This document shows, piece by piece, positions 54,001 through 62,698 of a DNA stretch of 64,000 nucleotides. The notes below the pieces were generated by a model. It made no database searches. It saw nothing but the letters and a program-made list of their open reading frames with translations, and was not told the origin of the DNA. The first letter of the stretch is position 1, and each line of letters starts with the position of its first letter. Position numbers and translations under genes: made by a program. Where the stretch lies: assembly GCA_949128115.1 (NCBI GenBank), contig OX421965.1, positions 8,835,420 through 8,899,419 of the forward strand. Reading direction: 5' to 3'. Source of the stretch: Anaspis maculata (taxonomy: Eukaryota > Arthropoda > Insecta > Coleoptera > Scraptiidae).

Positions 54001-55564
54001 TAAATAATGAAAATGAGCGGAGAATTCAAATACCATCCTGTACTTGAGGGCATCGGCTTCAACCAAAATCCTTCAATGATCGGTTTTTATTTTTAAAATT
54101 GGTTCAGGAATAAGGCGGCTAATGGGGGGTCAATTTTGACGTGAACACTCTGTCAAATAAATTTGGTATCGTTTCCGACTAAATTTCATCTCTGAATTCA
54201 AACTTGTAATTGAAATTCCAGCAAAAATAAGTCTGAGCAGGCTAATTGTTGAAAGTAAGAACTACGTTTGCACAAAACATACATATAAGCTGAGATGTCA
54301 TAAGCTTTTTAAAGTACAGGCAGGTCAGGCAGGTCTGCAGGTATAAACACAATGGTAAAATTATGTTTAGAGGATCCATTATTGTGAGAGATAAATTGGT
54401 ATTTCGACATGAAGCGGTTCTTTTTTCTCTTTCTGTAGTTGATTAGTGTATTCGTTCGTTACACTAATTACACTGATACAATTTAGGTCGCCATCTTTAG
54501 CGTCTACCCAAACCATTCGATTATAATCAATCAGGTCTTGATGGGAATATGCAGGTGTCCCTGAATAAACCAGCCAAACTTCAGAAACAGATTCTACGAT
54601 CAAAAATTAGAACTCCAAAATTGGAAAATGTCAATACACATGCAGAAAAGTTGAGGTCCATTTTACCCACCCCTAATAAACATTTTCTAATTATTATCTC
54701 ATCTTGTTGAGCATAGAAAAATTAGTCGATGTGATAAATTGCATTATTTTACCTCGACTAATTTCTGAGATACTAAATGATAACCCGTGTGATAACCATC
54801 TTCTGAAGCCCACCTTTAGGGGGCTGTAGCTCCCTCATGAACATTTTTCGTGATCGTGACATGTTTACGGGAACATTTTTTCCTATTTCTGATCTTACAA
54901 TATGCTGTCAAGTTTGGTAGGCTAATCAAGGGACACCCTGTATTCACTTAACAATGGTGATCGAGGGATTTATTTTTATTTTCGAAAATTATCAGATTTC
55001 ATGTCTGTAATAAATCAAGTATTCATTTGTTATTTCTCACATTTTTCATTCAAAATTCAACAAAGAGACGAATGAATAAATTACTGACGAAAAAAGGACC
55101 GCTTCTTCAATGATGGGTAAGGCCCGTTGTTGGCGGTTTATTGCGGGATCTATGCGTGTGCAGTTTCTCCTTGAATTTCAACCTGTACTGAGCCTCATTA
55201 CCCCATGTCCATGCGTCCTGGTGGCTGCTGGATTTGACGACTTCCGACCAGAGGTCGGCCTTGAGCGCCTCGAGACGCTGCTTGGATATGGGCAGCGACT
55301 GCCTGGCCGTCGACCACTGAGCGAAGTCCTTCTGCAGCACCGGCTTGGCCTTGGAGTCCTCCAGCCAGTAGACGTCCTCGAGACTGGTCACCTCGAGGCT
55401 GAGCAGGTGGGGGTAGTGGTGTTGCAGGCTGAACTTGGACAGCCACTGGCGCAGCACCAGGCGCTGCTGGAGGAGGGCGGCCGCCTTCTGCAGGCGCTGC
55501 TCGTCGGGAGCGGGTAGCTCCGGCAGGTCCCCCAGCTGTCCGCACTGGGCCAACTGAGATATGC
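35984..55564 (-). CDS. AREL1: AREL1-like HECT ubiquitin ligase gene, ten exons, 5' end missing
   Basis: Exons in transcript order: 55202-55564, 47998-48137, 47716-47856, 46260-46565, 45975-46200, 45519-45730, 40099-40453, 37863-38473, 37538-37800, 35984-36086. All nine junctions have GT..AG sites and matching phases, giving about 905 residues in one frame. Domain order: SAM-like segment, hydrophobic anchor, membrane-proximal and filamin-type Ig domains, HECT domain with catalytic Cys. Human AREL1 (about 823 aa, from general knowledge) has the same layout from the anchor onward; it ubiquitinates IAP antagonists such as SMAC, so this insect protein probably also tempers apoptosis, but that is inference. 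Introns total about 17 kb and are rich in MITEs, foldbacks and LINE fragments. Confidence 0.85.
36718..37058. mobile_element. Palindromic MITE with TA target site
   Basis: TA at 36716-36717 and 37059-37060. The ends cagggtgctccaggaatgg and (inverse) cagttgtcccgaaaatgg pair further through ctccagtacgttgta / ttccagtgcgttgta. Lies in the last AREL1 intron. Confidence 0.65.
37538..37800 (-). CDS. AREL1: AREL1-type HECT E3 ligase, exon 9 (HECT C-lobe)
   Basis: Acceptor gcgtttcag before 37800; donor TG|GTAATT at 37537. Encodes LLLCGTGQYSIADFKQHHVV to GGFKELTPRFQITAAP and NLPTAHT. The last two bases (TG) start the catalytic cysteine codon, which is completed in exon 10 (LPTAHT-C-FNQLCLP). RLLQFTTGCSQLPPGGF is a HECT hallmark. 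Confidence 0.9.
37863..38473 (-). CDS. AREL1: AREL1-type HECT E3 ligase, exon 8 (HECT N-lobe)
   Basis: Acceptor tcttttccag before 38473; donor GAA|GTAAGC at 37862. Encodes GIDWGGLRREWFELICAQLF, HPNPNRPPHLKLRHYEFAG, KVVGKCLYESALGGSYRQLV and ARFTRSFLAQVIGLRVHYKY through LNELIPDNLLSIFDENELE. These are core HECT N-lobe (E2-binding) motifs. GC-rich relative to the flanking introns. The long frames on the opposite strand here are shadows. Confidence 0.92.
38629..38835 (-). pseudogene. LINE reverse-transcriptase fragment
   Basis: SRGVPQGPILSPILIMIFIS followed by DLN is reverse-transcriptase motif 'RGVPQGSxLxPxLFxIxINDL' of non-LTR retrotransposons. A degenerate match to the next (YADDT) motif follows across a stop. 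Lies in AREL1 intron 7 in the same orientation. Flanks do not show the rest of the LINE. Confidence 0.7.
38981..39042 (-). repeat. tRNA-like/SINE-like fragment
   Basis: The minus strand has ggttcgaattcc (B-box-like, 38994-39005) preceded by tggctcagctcaag (A-box-like, 39024-39037). The boxes are too close for a functional tRNA and the ends do not pair, so this is more likely a SINE or tRNA relic. Confidence 0.35.
39050..39755. mobile_element. MITE with ~190-bp inverted arms and a nested palindrome
   Basis: The ends taacgtatggtccgaaag (left) and its inverse (right) pair through cttcaaca..ttgaagatggg/ctttcaatatgttgaa and catgttcgat/gaacatggcag. In the middle, ataagcataagcatttgctt near 39370 pairs with aagcaaatgcttattttttt near 39437, a nested palindromic element. 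In AREL1 intron 7. Confidence 0.65.
40099..40453 (-). CDS. AREL1: AREL1-type HECT E3 ligase, exon 7
   Basis: Acceptor tttgcag before 40453, donor CAAG|GTAAGG at 40098. Encodes FNFRPENGVKSAGDISG, RIELVSKERNVIAATFAQFL, KNMGGSETFKDKQDFFYHEV and SMKATKNFSVSEWCRNFEIT. This linker segment precedes the HECT core and matches the AREL1 pattern CKERNxxAATFxxxLxKNxGGSETFxDK. Ends in phase 1, joined to exon 8 as ...GEQ-G-IDWGG. Confidence 0.9.
40675..41725. mobile_element. Foldback MITE with TA ends (first of a tandem pair)
   Basis: CAGGTGTTCGGGTCTGG..CCAGACCCGACACCCTG with TA at 40673-40674 and 41726-41727. The arms (about 480 bp) pair through aactttgagggatgattccc, gataataggggactctccct and others. The sequence also resembles its neighbour (ctcgaaaacaccac, aaaattttgattagaggctt). 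No coding sequence. Confidence 0.75.
41728..42757. mobile_element. Foldback MITE with TA ends (second of a tandem pair)
   Basis: CAGGTGTCCCGAAATTAACG and its inverse end the element; TA at 41726-41727 (shared with the first element) and 42758-42759. The arms pair through aataaggggacttcctcaat and ggggcgaagataataggggg. Same family as 40675-41725 but diverged. Confidence 0.75.
42760..44183. other. AREL1 intron sequence without recognised gene
   Basis: No supported coding sequence. A ~95-bp block at 43888-43980 (tttggtatagtttccgacta..) recurs diverged at 54160-54255. Confidence 0.4.
44184..44548 (+). pseudogene. LINE ORF2 C-terminal fragment
   Basis: The frame NNIYKIKQIYAEKLFLYQSK, then EHNLRSKNEIAVPKAQKTVG and APRLFNKVPDSIKNIKN, TGA at 44546, follows the C-terminal pattern of jockey/RTE-like LINE proteins (a short helix, 'xHNxRxKxxxxxPxxxxxxGxxxxxxxxPxxxNxxPxxIK'). 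The reverse transcriptase is absent. Opposite strand to AREL1. Confidence 0.65.
44931..45060. mobile_element. Palindromic MITE, second copy of the 34691 family
   Basis: The ends ctgtattacactacacaatt and its inverse pair; interior aatctgccaaaatagtgtca matches 34691-34787. Copies differ by an extra ttgtacaagaag segment. Confidence 0.65.
45519..45730 (-). CDS. AREL1: AREL1-type HECT E3 ligase, exon 6
   Basis: Acceptor tttgtgcag before 45730, donor AAG|GTTCGT at 45518. Encodes IDSTLVHKNVASKN, ERLAKPKKVLCYVSPKQLII and LKFIPKRLYTFRLCPSTK. The motif KKVxCYVSPKQxxxKExxLKxIPxRLYTFRxCPxTK is shared with vertebrate AREL1. Confidence 0.9.
45809..45897. mobile_element. Short MITE with 19-bp inverted ends
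   Basis: tgtcattggctcagatagtc (left) and gatatctgagccaatgaca (right) pair; 89 bp, in an AREL1 intron. Confidence 0.55.
45975..46200 (-). CDS. AREL1: AREL1-type HECT E3 ligase, exon 5
   Basis: Acceptor ttgttccag before 46200, donor AACA|GTAAGC at 45974. Encodes GYSVNITQLGSTSRSLDSNL, FAATLDYDWQSQRVSVQLKF and LYEGCYHATIKYNGTELHNG before DFDIIVLN. This is the beta-rich region after the filamin-type domain; GCxHAxIxYNxxxxxNGxFDIIVL matches AREL1. Confidence 0.9.
46260..46565 (-). CDS. AREL1: AREL1-type HECT E3 ligase, exon 4 (filamin-type Ig domain)
   Basis: Acceptor tttttgcag before 46565, donor CAA|GTTGGT at 46259; 102 codons in phase 0. Encodes MVVITELGSPTDPNSGNVAK, VKFTVRHAGQYRITIMVGNQ and HVAGSPFVRTFTAGPA. 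'AGxYxITVxxGxxHVxGSPFxxxxxPG' is the filamin/ABP280 repeat signature. HLLYIEPRDEYSN follows, as in AREL1. Confidence 0.9.
46600..47700. repeat. AREL1 intron with degenerate short repeats
   Basis: From about 46860 to 47400 the sequence repeats variants of 'ttttccgagatgaagtctga' at irregular spacing. No gene or clear inverted structure is seen. Confidence 0.4.
47716..47856 (-). CDS. AREL1: AREL1-type HECT E3 ligase, exon 3
   Basis: Acceptor aatttttccag before 47856, donor AAAG|GTATGA at 47715; 47 codons, phase 0. Encodes VIFHWSDPHPVGHTVCFTVQ and FFQRNGQPYPICDTDNFVVD. W-x-DP-x-x-VGH-x-x-x-F-x-V...NGQPxP is the membrane-proximal block of AREL1. Confidence 0.9.
47998..48137 (-). CDS. AREL1: AREL1-type HECT E3 ligase, exon 2 (membrane anchor)
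   Basis: Acceptor gtgttttccag before 48137, donor AAG|GTATAC at 47997. Encodes GMLIVSVSVAGLVTLAAM, a hydrophobic stretch, then LLQYVTGKYLLPSNCK. In vertebrate AREL1 the protein starts about here with a similar hydrophobic segment, so the internal Met in this exon could be an alternative start. The phase-1 join with exon 1 restores a Gly codon. Confidence 0.85.
48740..49066. mobile_element. Foldback MITE, ~325 bp
   Basis: gttgatttggtgaaataagg, ggcttattccttgacagaaa and gctacaaggatgtacttt on the left pair with their inverses at 49050, 49005 and 48960 on the right. In AREL1 intron 1. Confidence 0.7.
49430..49985. other. AREL1 intron sequence without recognised gene
   Basis: Nothing supported apart from a possible repeat (49430-49700) of moderately GC-rich sequence. 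Confidence 0.3.
50113..50560 (+). pseudogene. THAP-domain transposase remnant
   Basis: MRVRCVKSCPHKVQD (C-x3-C) is followed, after a frame change, by FPPNVAFHGFPADENKRNKW and MAATGRHDAG; 'VxFHxFPxxxxxRxxW' is the middle of a THAP zinc finger. The closing C-x2-H (KCCSEHFLEEL) appears at about 50515 after a ~250-bp gap that could be an intron (acceptor gcacttcag at 50459). Broken in frame, so a relic, plausibly of a P-type element. No terminal repeats were found. Confidence 0.5.
51208..51333. mobile_element. Palindromic MITE, ~126 bp
   Basis: gttgcggcttcataaaagtt..taccga at the left and its inverse at the right; the centre also pairs (atggccatgctcattcaaaa with gaataagcatggcca). Confidence 0.65.
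51980..54037. mobile_element. Transposon-like element with ~280-bp inverted ends and internal ~270-bp tandem units
   Basis: The left (51980-52270) and right (53755-54037) ends pair through gatggtgtttgaattttccg, tttttggttttgcagtgata and aagaaacgtgacttttgcc/ggtcaagtttctttcg. The interior (52620-53640) has about 3.5 diverged units of 270 bp with a core aaatggcg..tcaaagatggcggc, ending in a (GGAC)5 run at 53669-53690. The left inner part (52540-52640) matches 62020-62100 inverted. The 175-codon minus frame here is part of the repeat, not a gene. Confidence 0.65.
54160..54255. repeat. Dispersed ~95-bp repeat, second copy of 43888-43980
   Basis: tttggtatcgtttccgacta then a diverged but collinear block ending aagtctgagcaggctaa. 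Confidence 0.55.
54550..54942. mobile_element. Palindromic MITE, ~390 bp
   Basis: gcaggtgtccctgaataaac..ccaaacttcag (left) pairs with the inverse aagtttggtaggctaatcaa..gggacaccctgta (right). The ends resemble the CAGG..TGTCC termini of the other TA-flanked elements. Confidence 0.6.
55202..55564 (-). CDS. AREL1: AREL1-type HECT E3 ligase, exon 1 of those found (SAM-like domain)
   Basis: Acceptor ttgttccag before 55564 shows that at least one more exon lies upstream; it was not found between 55565 and 64000. Donor GGG|GTAATG at 55201, phase 1, matches exon 2. Encodes LPAPDEQRLQKAAALLQQRL, VLRQWLSKFSLQHHYPHLLS, LEVTSLEDVYWLEDSKAKPV and a helical tail. The 'WLxxFxLxxxYPxLxxxxVTSLEDVYWL' pattern looks like a SAM domain. 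Vertebrate AREL1 lacks this extension, so it is an arthropod-type N-terminus or, less likely, a neighbouring gene. Confidence 0.75.
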
Positions 55565-57650
55565 CTGGAACAATGCAAAAATTATTCAGCTTTACTATGT
55601 CATTTTCAAAGCTCATGGCGCACGATCAACGAAATTTTCATTCCCAGTTGGCTTTGGAAACGCAATTGTCATCGATTGGAGCGCAACTGGATTGGCTGGA
55701 TGACTTGCATATTTCAATAGAACAAAGACAACTTCCATTATGAGCAAGTGACATGTTTGGCACACGAGCGCTTCTGCGAGTGTGGCAATTTTTCACGTGC
55801 TTATATAATGACATTTGCTCACTTGTGATATACCTACGACGTTTTGGTTTAGAGCAGTGGTATGAGCTAGGGCTTGAGCTTGAAATCAAGAAGAATTTCT
55901 ACAAAATAAATTGAGCAAAAGTCAATTGCGATGGATTATTATACTACTAAAAATATATTGCTGCGAAAAACGAGCAGGGATGGTATCATAAATTTTATGG
56001 TAAAAGTCTAATAATAGGTACTTTATTTGATCACTTTATTAATAGATAAAACACATAATAAGCGCAACAGAGCGCTGATCAATCGAATAAAGATATCGCG
56101 TCGCGACCTCTGTAACACAAATCAATGAAATACCTAGTACAATAGTTTCTGGTATTATCGCTTATTGTGTCAAATTCGCCAATATTTTTGCTATTACTGA
56201 TAGATACTCCATCTGATCAAGTCAGCAATAATTAGTTCAGTACACGAAATTGAGGTTTTTTTTAATCAGAGTGAGCTATGGAAACTGACATGTTTGTTGA
56301 AATTGGAATTGATGCGTTTTGGAGCCAAATCAAGTTCAACATCACAAGTTGTAGCGTCAATTTATGAACAATTGCTGTGCCGAGCTCGATCTGACTCACC
56401 TAACGAATTACATCCAACACGAACGTCAATTTTCATAACATACCTAATCTAATGAAAAACGCTGTGAAATTTATTATAGTTACCCACTTGGAGATTGAAG
56501 AGCAATGCTATACTCAACGGCTGTACTCGGGCAATATTTCGGAGATACTGTAGCAAATGATGGATATAATTGTAAAATATGTTGGGATATTTTGGATAAT
56601 TGTCATTGGATAATTTGGTACCAGGATGAAGTATGTGCCAGGATGATGTAATCGAAGAATCCGACGATTGCATGTAGAGGACGATACGTCGTTATTACAG
56701 CCCAAATGTCAATAGTGTCATCTGTCAAGTTTCATCTGTCACTGACGTCTACGCCAAAATGTTGGACTAATTAACCTTTCCGATCACGGGTGACCTCAAC
56801 AGACGTACCAAGCAAGTCTTTGCACGACATCATTATACCTGATGATGCATTAGGTGAAATCTTGTACGGTTGCGGCCAAAATAAAGGGGACGACAATGTG
56901 AACGAGTTGGCTTGCTGTCATGCGGCATTCAGGCCAGAATCCTGAGAAATCTGTCAACTGTCGTCCACTTTAAAAAGTCTGCAACAGTACCACCTATCGG
57001 CGATCAGGTTAGACAAGCACGTGTAATCGCTCTATAATTACTACGACAATACAGGGTGTTTTAGTAATGTAACTATTTCGATGGCATCTGGCTGGCAAAG
57101 TATGGAACTTATTAACCAGGGCATCTTGTGATTTACAGTTCCAAGTTTTGTTTACCACCACAACCATTGTTACCAATTATTATCAACTTTGTGTGCACGG
57201 AGCAATAGAGCCCGAAAGGTGAAAATTTTGTTTCTTCAATTCAAAATTCAAAGTTCTTCTGCATTTATCGACTTATTCTTACCCGCTTGCTGTTTCAGTA
57301 TAAGTTAAAGTACTCAGTGATGAGCATCAGAAGACGGGGCCATTGTATAGTTGGCATTTCTATTCCATTTTCTTTAGTACTTCGCGCTTGGGCATAGTTT
57401 TTTCAGTGGCTATCACTACCTAACAGCGTAAGAGCGATAGCGAAAAGCCACCAACCAGTTAAGGCAATTTTCGCTATGTAATCTTGAACATTTTTACTTA
57501 GGCGTATATTACGTCGCGATGTCTGGGTGACAACTGCCACATTTTACATAGCACAACTATGCTGCATACACGGTTTCAAACCGTTTTTTCAAGGGTGAAG
57601 ATAACGTGGGTTGCTCTCTCCTTTTCTTCTCTATTTTTACTGCCTGTCAT
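55565..57650. other. Non-coding stretch (AREL1 upstream/intron) without recognised exon
   Basis: No exon with a matching phase was identified on the minus strand. A solitary tacagggtgttttagtaatg at 57054 resembles the terminus of the TA-flanked palindromic elements. Confidence 0.35.
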
Positions 57651-57803
57651 TTTTGGCGCATTTTCCATCTTGATGAAAATCGCTATTGCAACCGCTTTGT
57701 CCGTCCGTCCGTTCCTCGAACTCCTCGCAAACTAGACGCCCTAGCTTTCTAATTTTTTCGCTGTTACATAGCTGCCACTCCAAAAGCTAAGCTAGGCTAT
57801 ATT

Positions 57804-57948
57804 AGGGCCAATTCTGTATCAAACCCGTTTAAATTTAAAGGCCGTTAAAAGAAAATCAGCCAATCGTGAAGCCCATTTCTGATCGTTCCTAGGTGACCGA
57901 CGCCTTTAAAAATTTTAAGGGGCCTTTAAATTTTACAGAATTGCCACT
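57804..57948. mobile_element. 145-bp MITE with 3-bp duplication
   Basis: agggccaattctg and (inverse) agtggcaattctg end the element; att flanks both sides (57801-57803, 57949-57951). The uninterrupted inverted copy near 62306 (tccaatatagcc) confirms the insertion. Confidence 0.65.
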
Positions 57949-58339
57949 ATTGAATGTCTATATTGCGCCGCCAACATAGAGAAAACCGCCCCCGATCAAC
58001 TTGAAATAACATGATATTGCAATTTCTCCCAGACCTAATGCTCTGGTGTTCTTATCTTATGAATAGATACAGATAGATACAGATACAGATGTTAAGACTA
58101 AAATGCAGTGACAACACAAATCAAGTTAAGGAGAGAGTTCAGCCCTGGCCGATCTTCCACTCTCTCCTAATACGTAATAATACATAGCACATAATACATA
58201 GTTGCCACTTATGAACGTAAGCCCAGAAACATTCCATCTTCAATATGCGCCGCCGACATGAAAAAATTGCTAAAAACCGCCCCCAATCACTTTAAAATGG
58301 GAAACATGAACCTGAAGACATAGCGATCTAATTCTTTCG

Positions 58340-60350
58340 ATATATGAATAGCTGACTAAAAATGGGAAAGGATAGGCTACTCTGGGTTAGTCGCCGCCCC
58401 CAGATTCCGCCTCCAAACGATAAAAAAGAACAACTTTCACAATTGTTACTTATTGAGAAGTTCCCTCAAACATTTCGAAACTGCCAACTCAAACTGTGCA
58501 ACACTTGCTTAGCCGAACGCTGCCGCTCCGACACGCCGCCCCCAAAGTAAGGGATAAATGACAAACATAAACCCGAAGACACAGCGATCTAAGTCTTTCG
58601 CTATATGGATAGCTGACTGGATAGCTGACTACTAAAAATAGGAAAGGATAGGCTACTTTTGATATGGCGCCGACTCCAGCTTCCGCCCCCAAAAGAAACA
58701 AGTGAGTATGCCTTCACGTGCGTGAGTCTCAGTAGCGCATTTTCTCAAAGAGGCATATTGTGAACGTAAAGGAATTTGGTTGAAAGAGAAACACCATTCC
58801 TTGCCCACTTTCTTCATTCGAAACTCATTGTGATATTGTGTTATCAGAATGGGGTACTTGCCAATGAAATAGATTTGATTGAAAATTCTTTCACTTATCA
58901 ATATATTTTTGTTTGTTTGAGGGCGGGAGCTGGGAGCGGCGACTAATCAACAGTAGTCTATTCTTTTCCATTTTTAGTCGGCTATCCATATAGCGGAAGA
59001 ATTAGATCGCTATGTCTTCGGGTTTATGTTTTCCATTTATCTCTTACTTTGAGGGCAGCGTGTGGGGGTGGCAGCATTCGGCAAAGCACAGTTTGAGTTG
59101 AGAGTTTCTAAATTTTTAAGGGAATATGACAATCAGTGAAAATTGTGAAAGTTGCATTTTTTGTTTGGGGGTGGGAGCTGGAGGCGGCGACTAATCAAAA
59201 GTGGCCTATCTCTTCTCATTTTTAGTCAGCTATCTATATAGCGGAACAATTAGATCGCTTTGTCTTCAGGGTTATGTTTTACATTTATCTCTTACTTTGG
59301 GGGCGGCGTGTGGGAGCGGCAGAGTTTGGCAAAGAAATTCTCCCACAGTTTGAGTTGGGAGTTTCTGAATGTTTGAGGTAACATTAAAATGTATTTCAGT
59401 GGAAATTATTGAAAGTTGCACTTTTTTTCTTTTGGGGGTGGAAGTTGGAGGCGGCGCCATGTCAAAGGTAGCCTATTCTTTCCCATTTTCAGTTAGCTAT
59501 CCATATAGCGAAAGAATTAGATCGTTATGTCTTCGGGTTTATGTTTTTCATTCATCTCTCACTTTGAGGGCAGCGTGTGGGGGCGGCAGCATTCGGCAAA
59601 GTAACTGTTGCACAGTTTGAGTTGGGTTGTTTTTAAATGTAAGGGAAATATGACAATCAGTGAAAATTGTGAAAGTTGCATTTTTTTTTGTTTGGAGGCG
59701 GCAGCTGGAGGCGGCGGCTAATTAAAAGTGACCTATATTTTTTCTAATTTCAGTCAGCTATCAATATAGTGAAAGAATTAGATCGCTATGTCTTCAGGTT
59801 CATGTTTTACATTCATCTCTCACTTTGGGGGCGGCGTGTGGGAGCGGCAGAGTTTGGCAAAGAAATTCTTGCACAGTTTGAGTCAAGAGTTTTTAAATGT
59901 TCGAGGTAACATTATCAGCTAAATCAGTGAAAATTGTTGAAAGTTGCACTTTTTTCTTTTGGGGGCGGAAGCTGGAGGCGGCGCCATATCAAAAGTAGCC
60001 TATCCTTTTCCATTTTTAGTCAGCTATCCATATAGCGAAAAACTTAGATCGCTATGTCTTCGGGTTCATGTTTTTCATTTATCTCTTACTTTGGGGGCGG
60101 CGTGTGGTAGCGGCAGCGGTCGGCTGAGCAAATGTTGCACAATATGAGTTGGCAGTTCCTAGATGTTTAAGGGAACATCTCAATCAGTAACATTTGTGGA
60201 AGTTACACTTTTTATCGTTTGGGGGCGGAATCGGGGGGCGGCGACTAACTAAAAGTAGCCTATCCTTTCCCATTTTTAGTCAGCTATTTATATACCGAAA
60301 GAATCAGATCGCTATGTCTTCGGGTTCATGTTTTTCATTTGAAAGTGATT
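58340..60350. repeat. Tandem ~260-bp units in foldback arrangement
   Basis: Units with ggaggcggcgactaatcaaa, agtcagctatccatatagcg, aagaattagatcgctatgtc and ttcgggttcatgtttttcat recur near 58930, 59180, 59450, 59710, 59975 and 60235 in one orientation and inverted near 58370-58690. Parts recur at 62500-62890 inverted. Confidence 0.7.
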
Positions 60351-60469
60351 GGGGGCGGATTTTAGCAGTTTTTTAGCGCACTTCTACAAACGGTAAGGCG
60401 CTTTTGTCCTCGCTTTGTCCGTCCGTCCGTCCGTCCGTCCGTCCGTCACAGCATCTAGTCCTAGACGAA

Positions 60470-61240
60470 AAGGTTTTTGCGAAAAATTTTTACTCCATTG
60501 GGTAGCTCATGACCTTGTATCCCGAACCAAGAAAAATCTCGACGAAATAATAATAAACAATGACAATAATAACAATTTAGTGTGACGCCGCATCGCCGTT
60601 GAATGCTGCATTTCAGAAGCCGGCCTGATCTCGAAAGTTATCACATGCGAGGAAGTACCCGATCTTATCATTTTACCATAATACATATGCGGAGTTATAT
60701 TTAGAGGATGATTTGAACTTCATTTTAATGAAAATTTCACATCGGTGCGAGGTGCCGATTAGTAGTTATTAATTTTTGAAAATGACTCCGAAACTACGGC
60801 TCGGCCGCAAATGATTTATTCGTTGCTTGCTGGTGCTTGATATCCTTTCCTCCGAACAAAACGAAATTCAATACAGAAAATATTTCAACTCGAATGAGTA
60901 GCTCATGGCCTTGGTACGCGAATCAAGAAAAATTTTGCCGAAATAATCATGAACAATTACAAAAATAACATTTTGGTGTAGGGCGGCTTCGCCGATCAAG
61001 TGCTCTGGCATTCGCGGTAAGATGTAGAAAGTTGCGATATGCAGGCAACTACAATTTCTTGATGAAATACATCACTGCATGTACGGCATTATATTTAGAG
61101 AACAATTTGAACTTTCTTTTGACAAAAACTCCACTTCGATCCGACCGTCGGGTCAATTGTTATCAATTTTTGAAAACGACCGCAAAGCCACGGCTCGGCG
61201 CATATTACACGACCCTACTTTAAAATCAGACGTGCCGAAA
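60470..61240. repeat. Two-copy direct repeat, ~415 bp
   Basis: A block with gtagctcatgaccttg and aaccaagaaaaatctcgacg near 60500 recurs diverged near 60900, both followed by a gacgccgcatcgccg/gggcggcttcgccg motif and a cacggctcgg..-like end. Confidence 0.5.
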
Positions 61241-61497
61241 TAGTAATTGAACATTTTGAAACAGCCAATACTAGGTACCTGAAGGATAATGGCACTCAAA
61301 TTACGAAACATGTTCGCTCAATAACAAAAAAAAAGTAGGTAGGTATCACTAAAAATCATGTGACAGGCTACCATTTTTTCGGTTTTTCGATAAAAAAGAA
61401 ATGTTCCAATTCAAAGGTGAACCCGATATTCGTGTTCAGGAGGTTGAAATCAGTCGGAGAACATTTTTTTATATAAGTAACAGAATGACGCTTATGT

Positions 61498-62010
61498 GGC
61501 CGGTTTGTCTGTCTGTCTGTCTGTCTGCCTGTCTGTCCGAGTCCGTGCAGAAATTAAGACGCTGTACTCCTTCTCGAGAATTGAAACAAGAGTCTTCAAG
61601 AGACCAAATAGGCAGGTTGGCTTTCATAATTCGGCCGCCATCTTGGCTGCCATATTGAAATTTCTTATTAGTGGAACGATTGTCATGAAACTTGAAACTT
61701 ACCCTTGTCCAGTACGATCATTCTTATTTTCAAGCCAAATTTCATGATTGCCCCACCATCTTGGCCGCCATATTGAAATCTCTTATAAGTGGAAGGATTT
61801 TCATGGAACTTGAGAGTTACGCTTGTCTCGTACGATCATTCCTATTTTCAAGCTGAGTTTCATAATTCTGCCGCCATCTTGGCCGCCATATTGAAATCTC
61901 TTGTTAGTGGAACGATTTTCATGAAACTTGGAACTTACCCTTGTCTAGTATGATCATTTTGATTTTCTAGCCGAATTTCATGATTCTGTCGATATTTTGG
62001 CCGCCATATT
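61498..62010. repeat. (GTCT)n microsatellite and ~117-bp tandem units
   Basis: gtctgtctgtctgtctgtct at about 61507 precedes four units built on 'gccatcttggccgccatatt' (near 61636, 61755, 61872 and 61990), each with taagtggaacgattttcatg and tacgatcattcttattttca. Confidence 0.65.
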
Positions 62011-62698
62011 GGAATTTTTTGCCCAAGACGGTAGAACCCTAATCACTCAACATCTTGCGTTCACTAATCCTCCAAAAAGCAAGTGCGCTACTGAGCCTCA
62101 TGCCCATGAGGCGTATTCGCTTGTTTTATGTCGGCGGCGCATATTGAAGACGGAATGTTTCTTGGCTTACGTTTATAAGTGGCAACAATGTATTATTCAA
62201 AAAATGAGAACACCAGAGTATCAGGTCTGGTAGAAAGTGCAATATTCTGTTATTTCAAGTTTATCGGGGGTGGTTTCCTCTATGTTGGCGGCGCAATATA
62301 GACATCCAATATAGCCTAGCCCTCCTTTGGGAGTGGCAGCTATGTAACAGCGAAAAAATTAGAAAGCTAGGTCGTCTAGTTTGGGAGGAGTTCGAGGAAC
62401 GGACGGACGGACGGACGGACGGACGGATGGACGGACGGACGGACGGACAAAGCGGGTGCAATAGCGATCTTCATCAAGATGGAAAATGCGCTAAAAAGTG
62501 CAACTTTCAACAATTTTCACTGATTTAGATGTTAATGTCACCTTAAATATTTAGAAACTCCCAACTCAAACTGTGCAACAGTTACTTTGTCGAATGCTGC
62601 CGCCCCCACACACTGCCCTCAAAGTGAGAGATAAATGAAAAACATGAACCCGAAGACATAACGATCTAATTCTTTCGCTATATGGATAGCCGACTAAT

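Larger units (their letters stand above)
57655..62500. mobile_element. Repeat mosaic with kilobase-scale inverted arms and (GGAC)n tracts
   Basis: 57655-58270 and 62105-62500 are inverse: tccatcttgatgaaaatcgc near 57667, aattttttcgctgttacata near 57752, the gcgccgcc..aacatag block, and tcaatatgcgccgccgacat near 58237 recur inverted on the right. (TCCG)n/(GGAC)n runs lie at 57700-57711, 60415-60446 and 62400-62451, each beside caaagcg. The centre holds tandem units (58340-60350, 60470-61240, 61600-62010). No transposase recognised. Confidence 0.6.

Noticed and set aside
55110..55517. 135-codon open frame (plus) opposite AREL1 exon 1
   Set aside because: Shadow of the coding exon on the minus strand.
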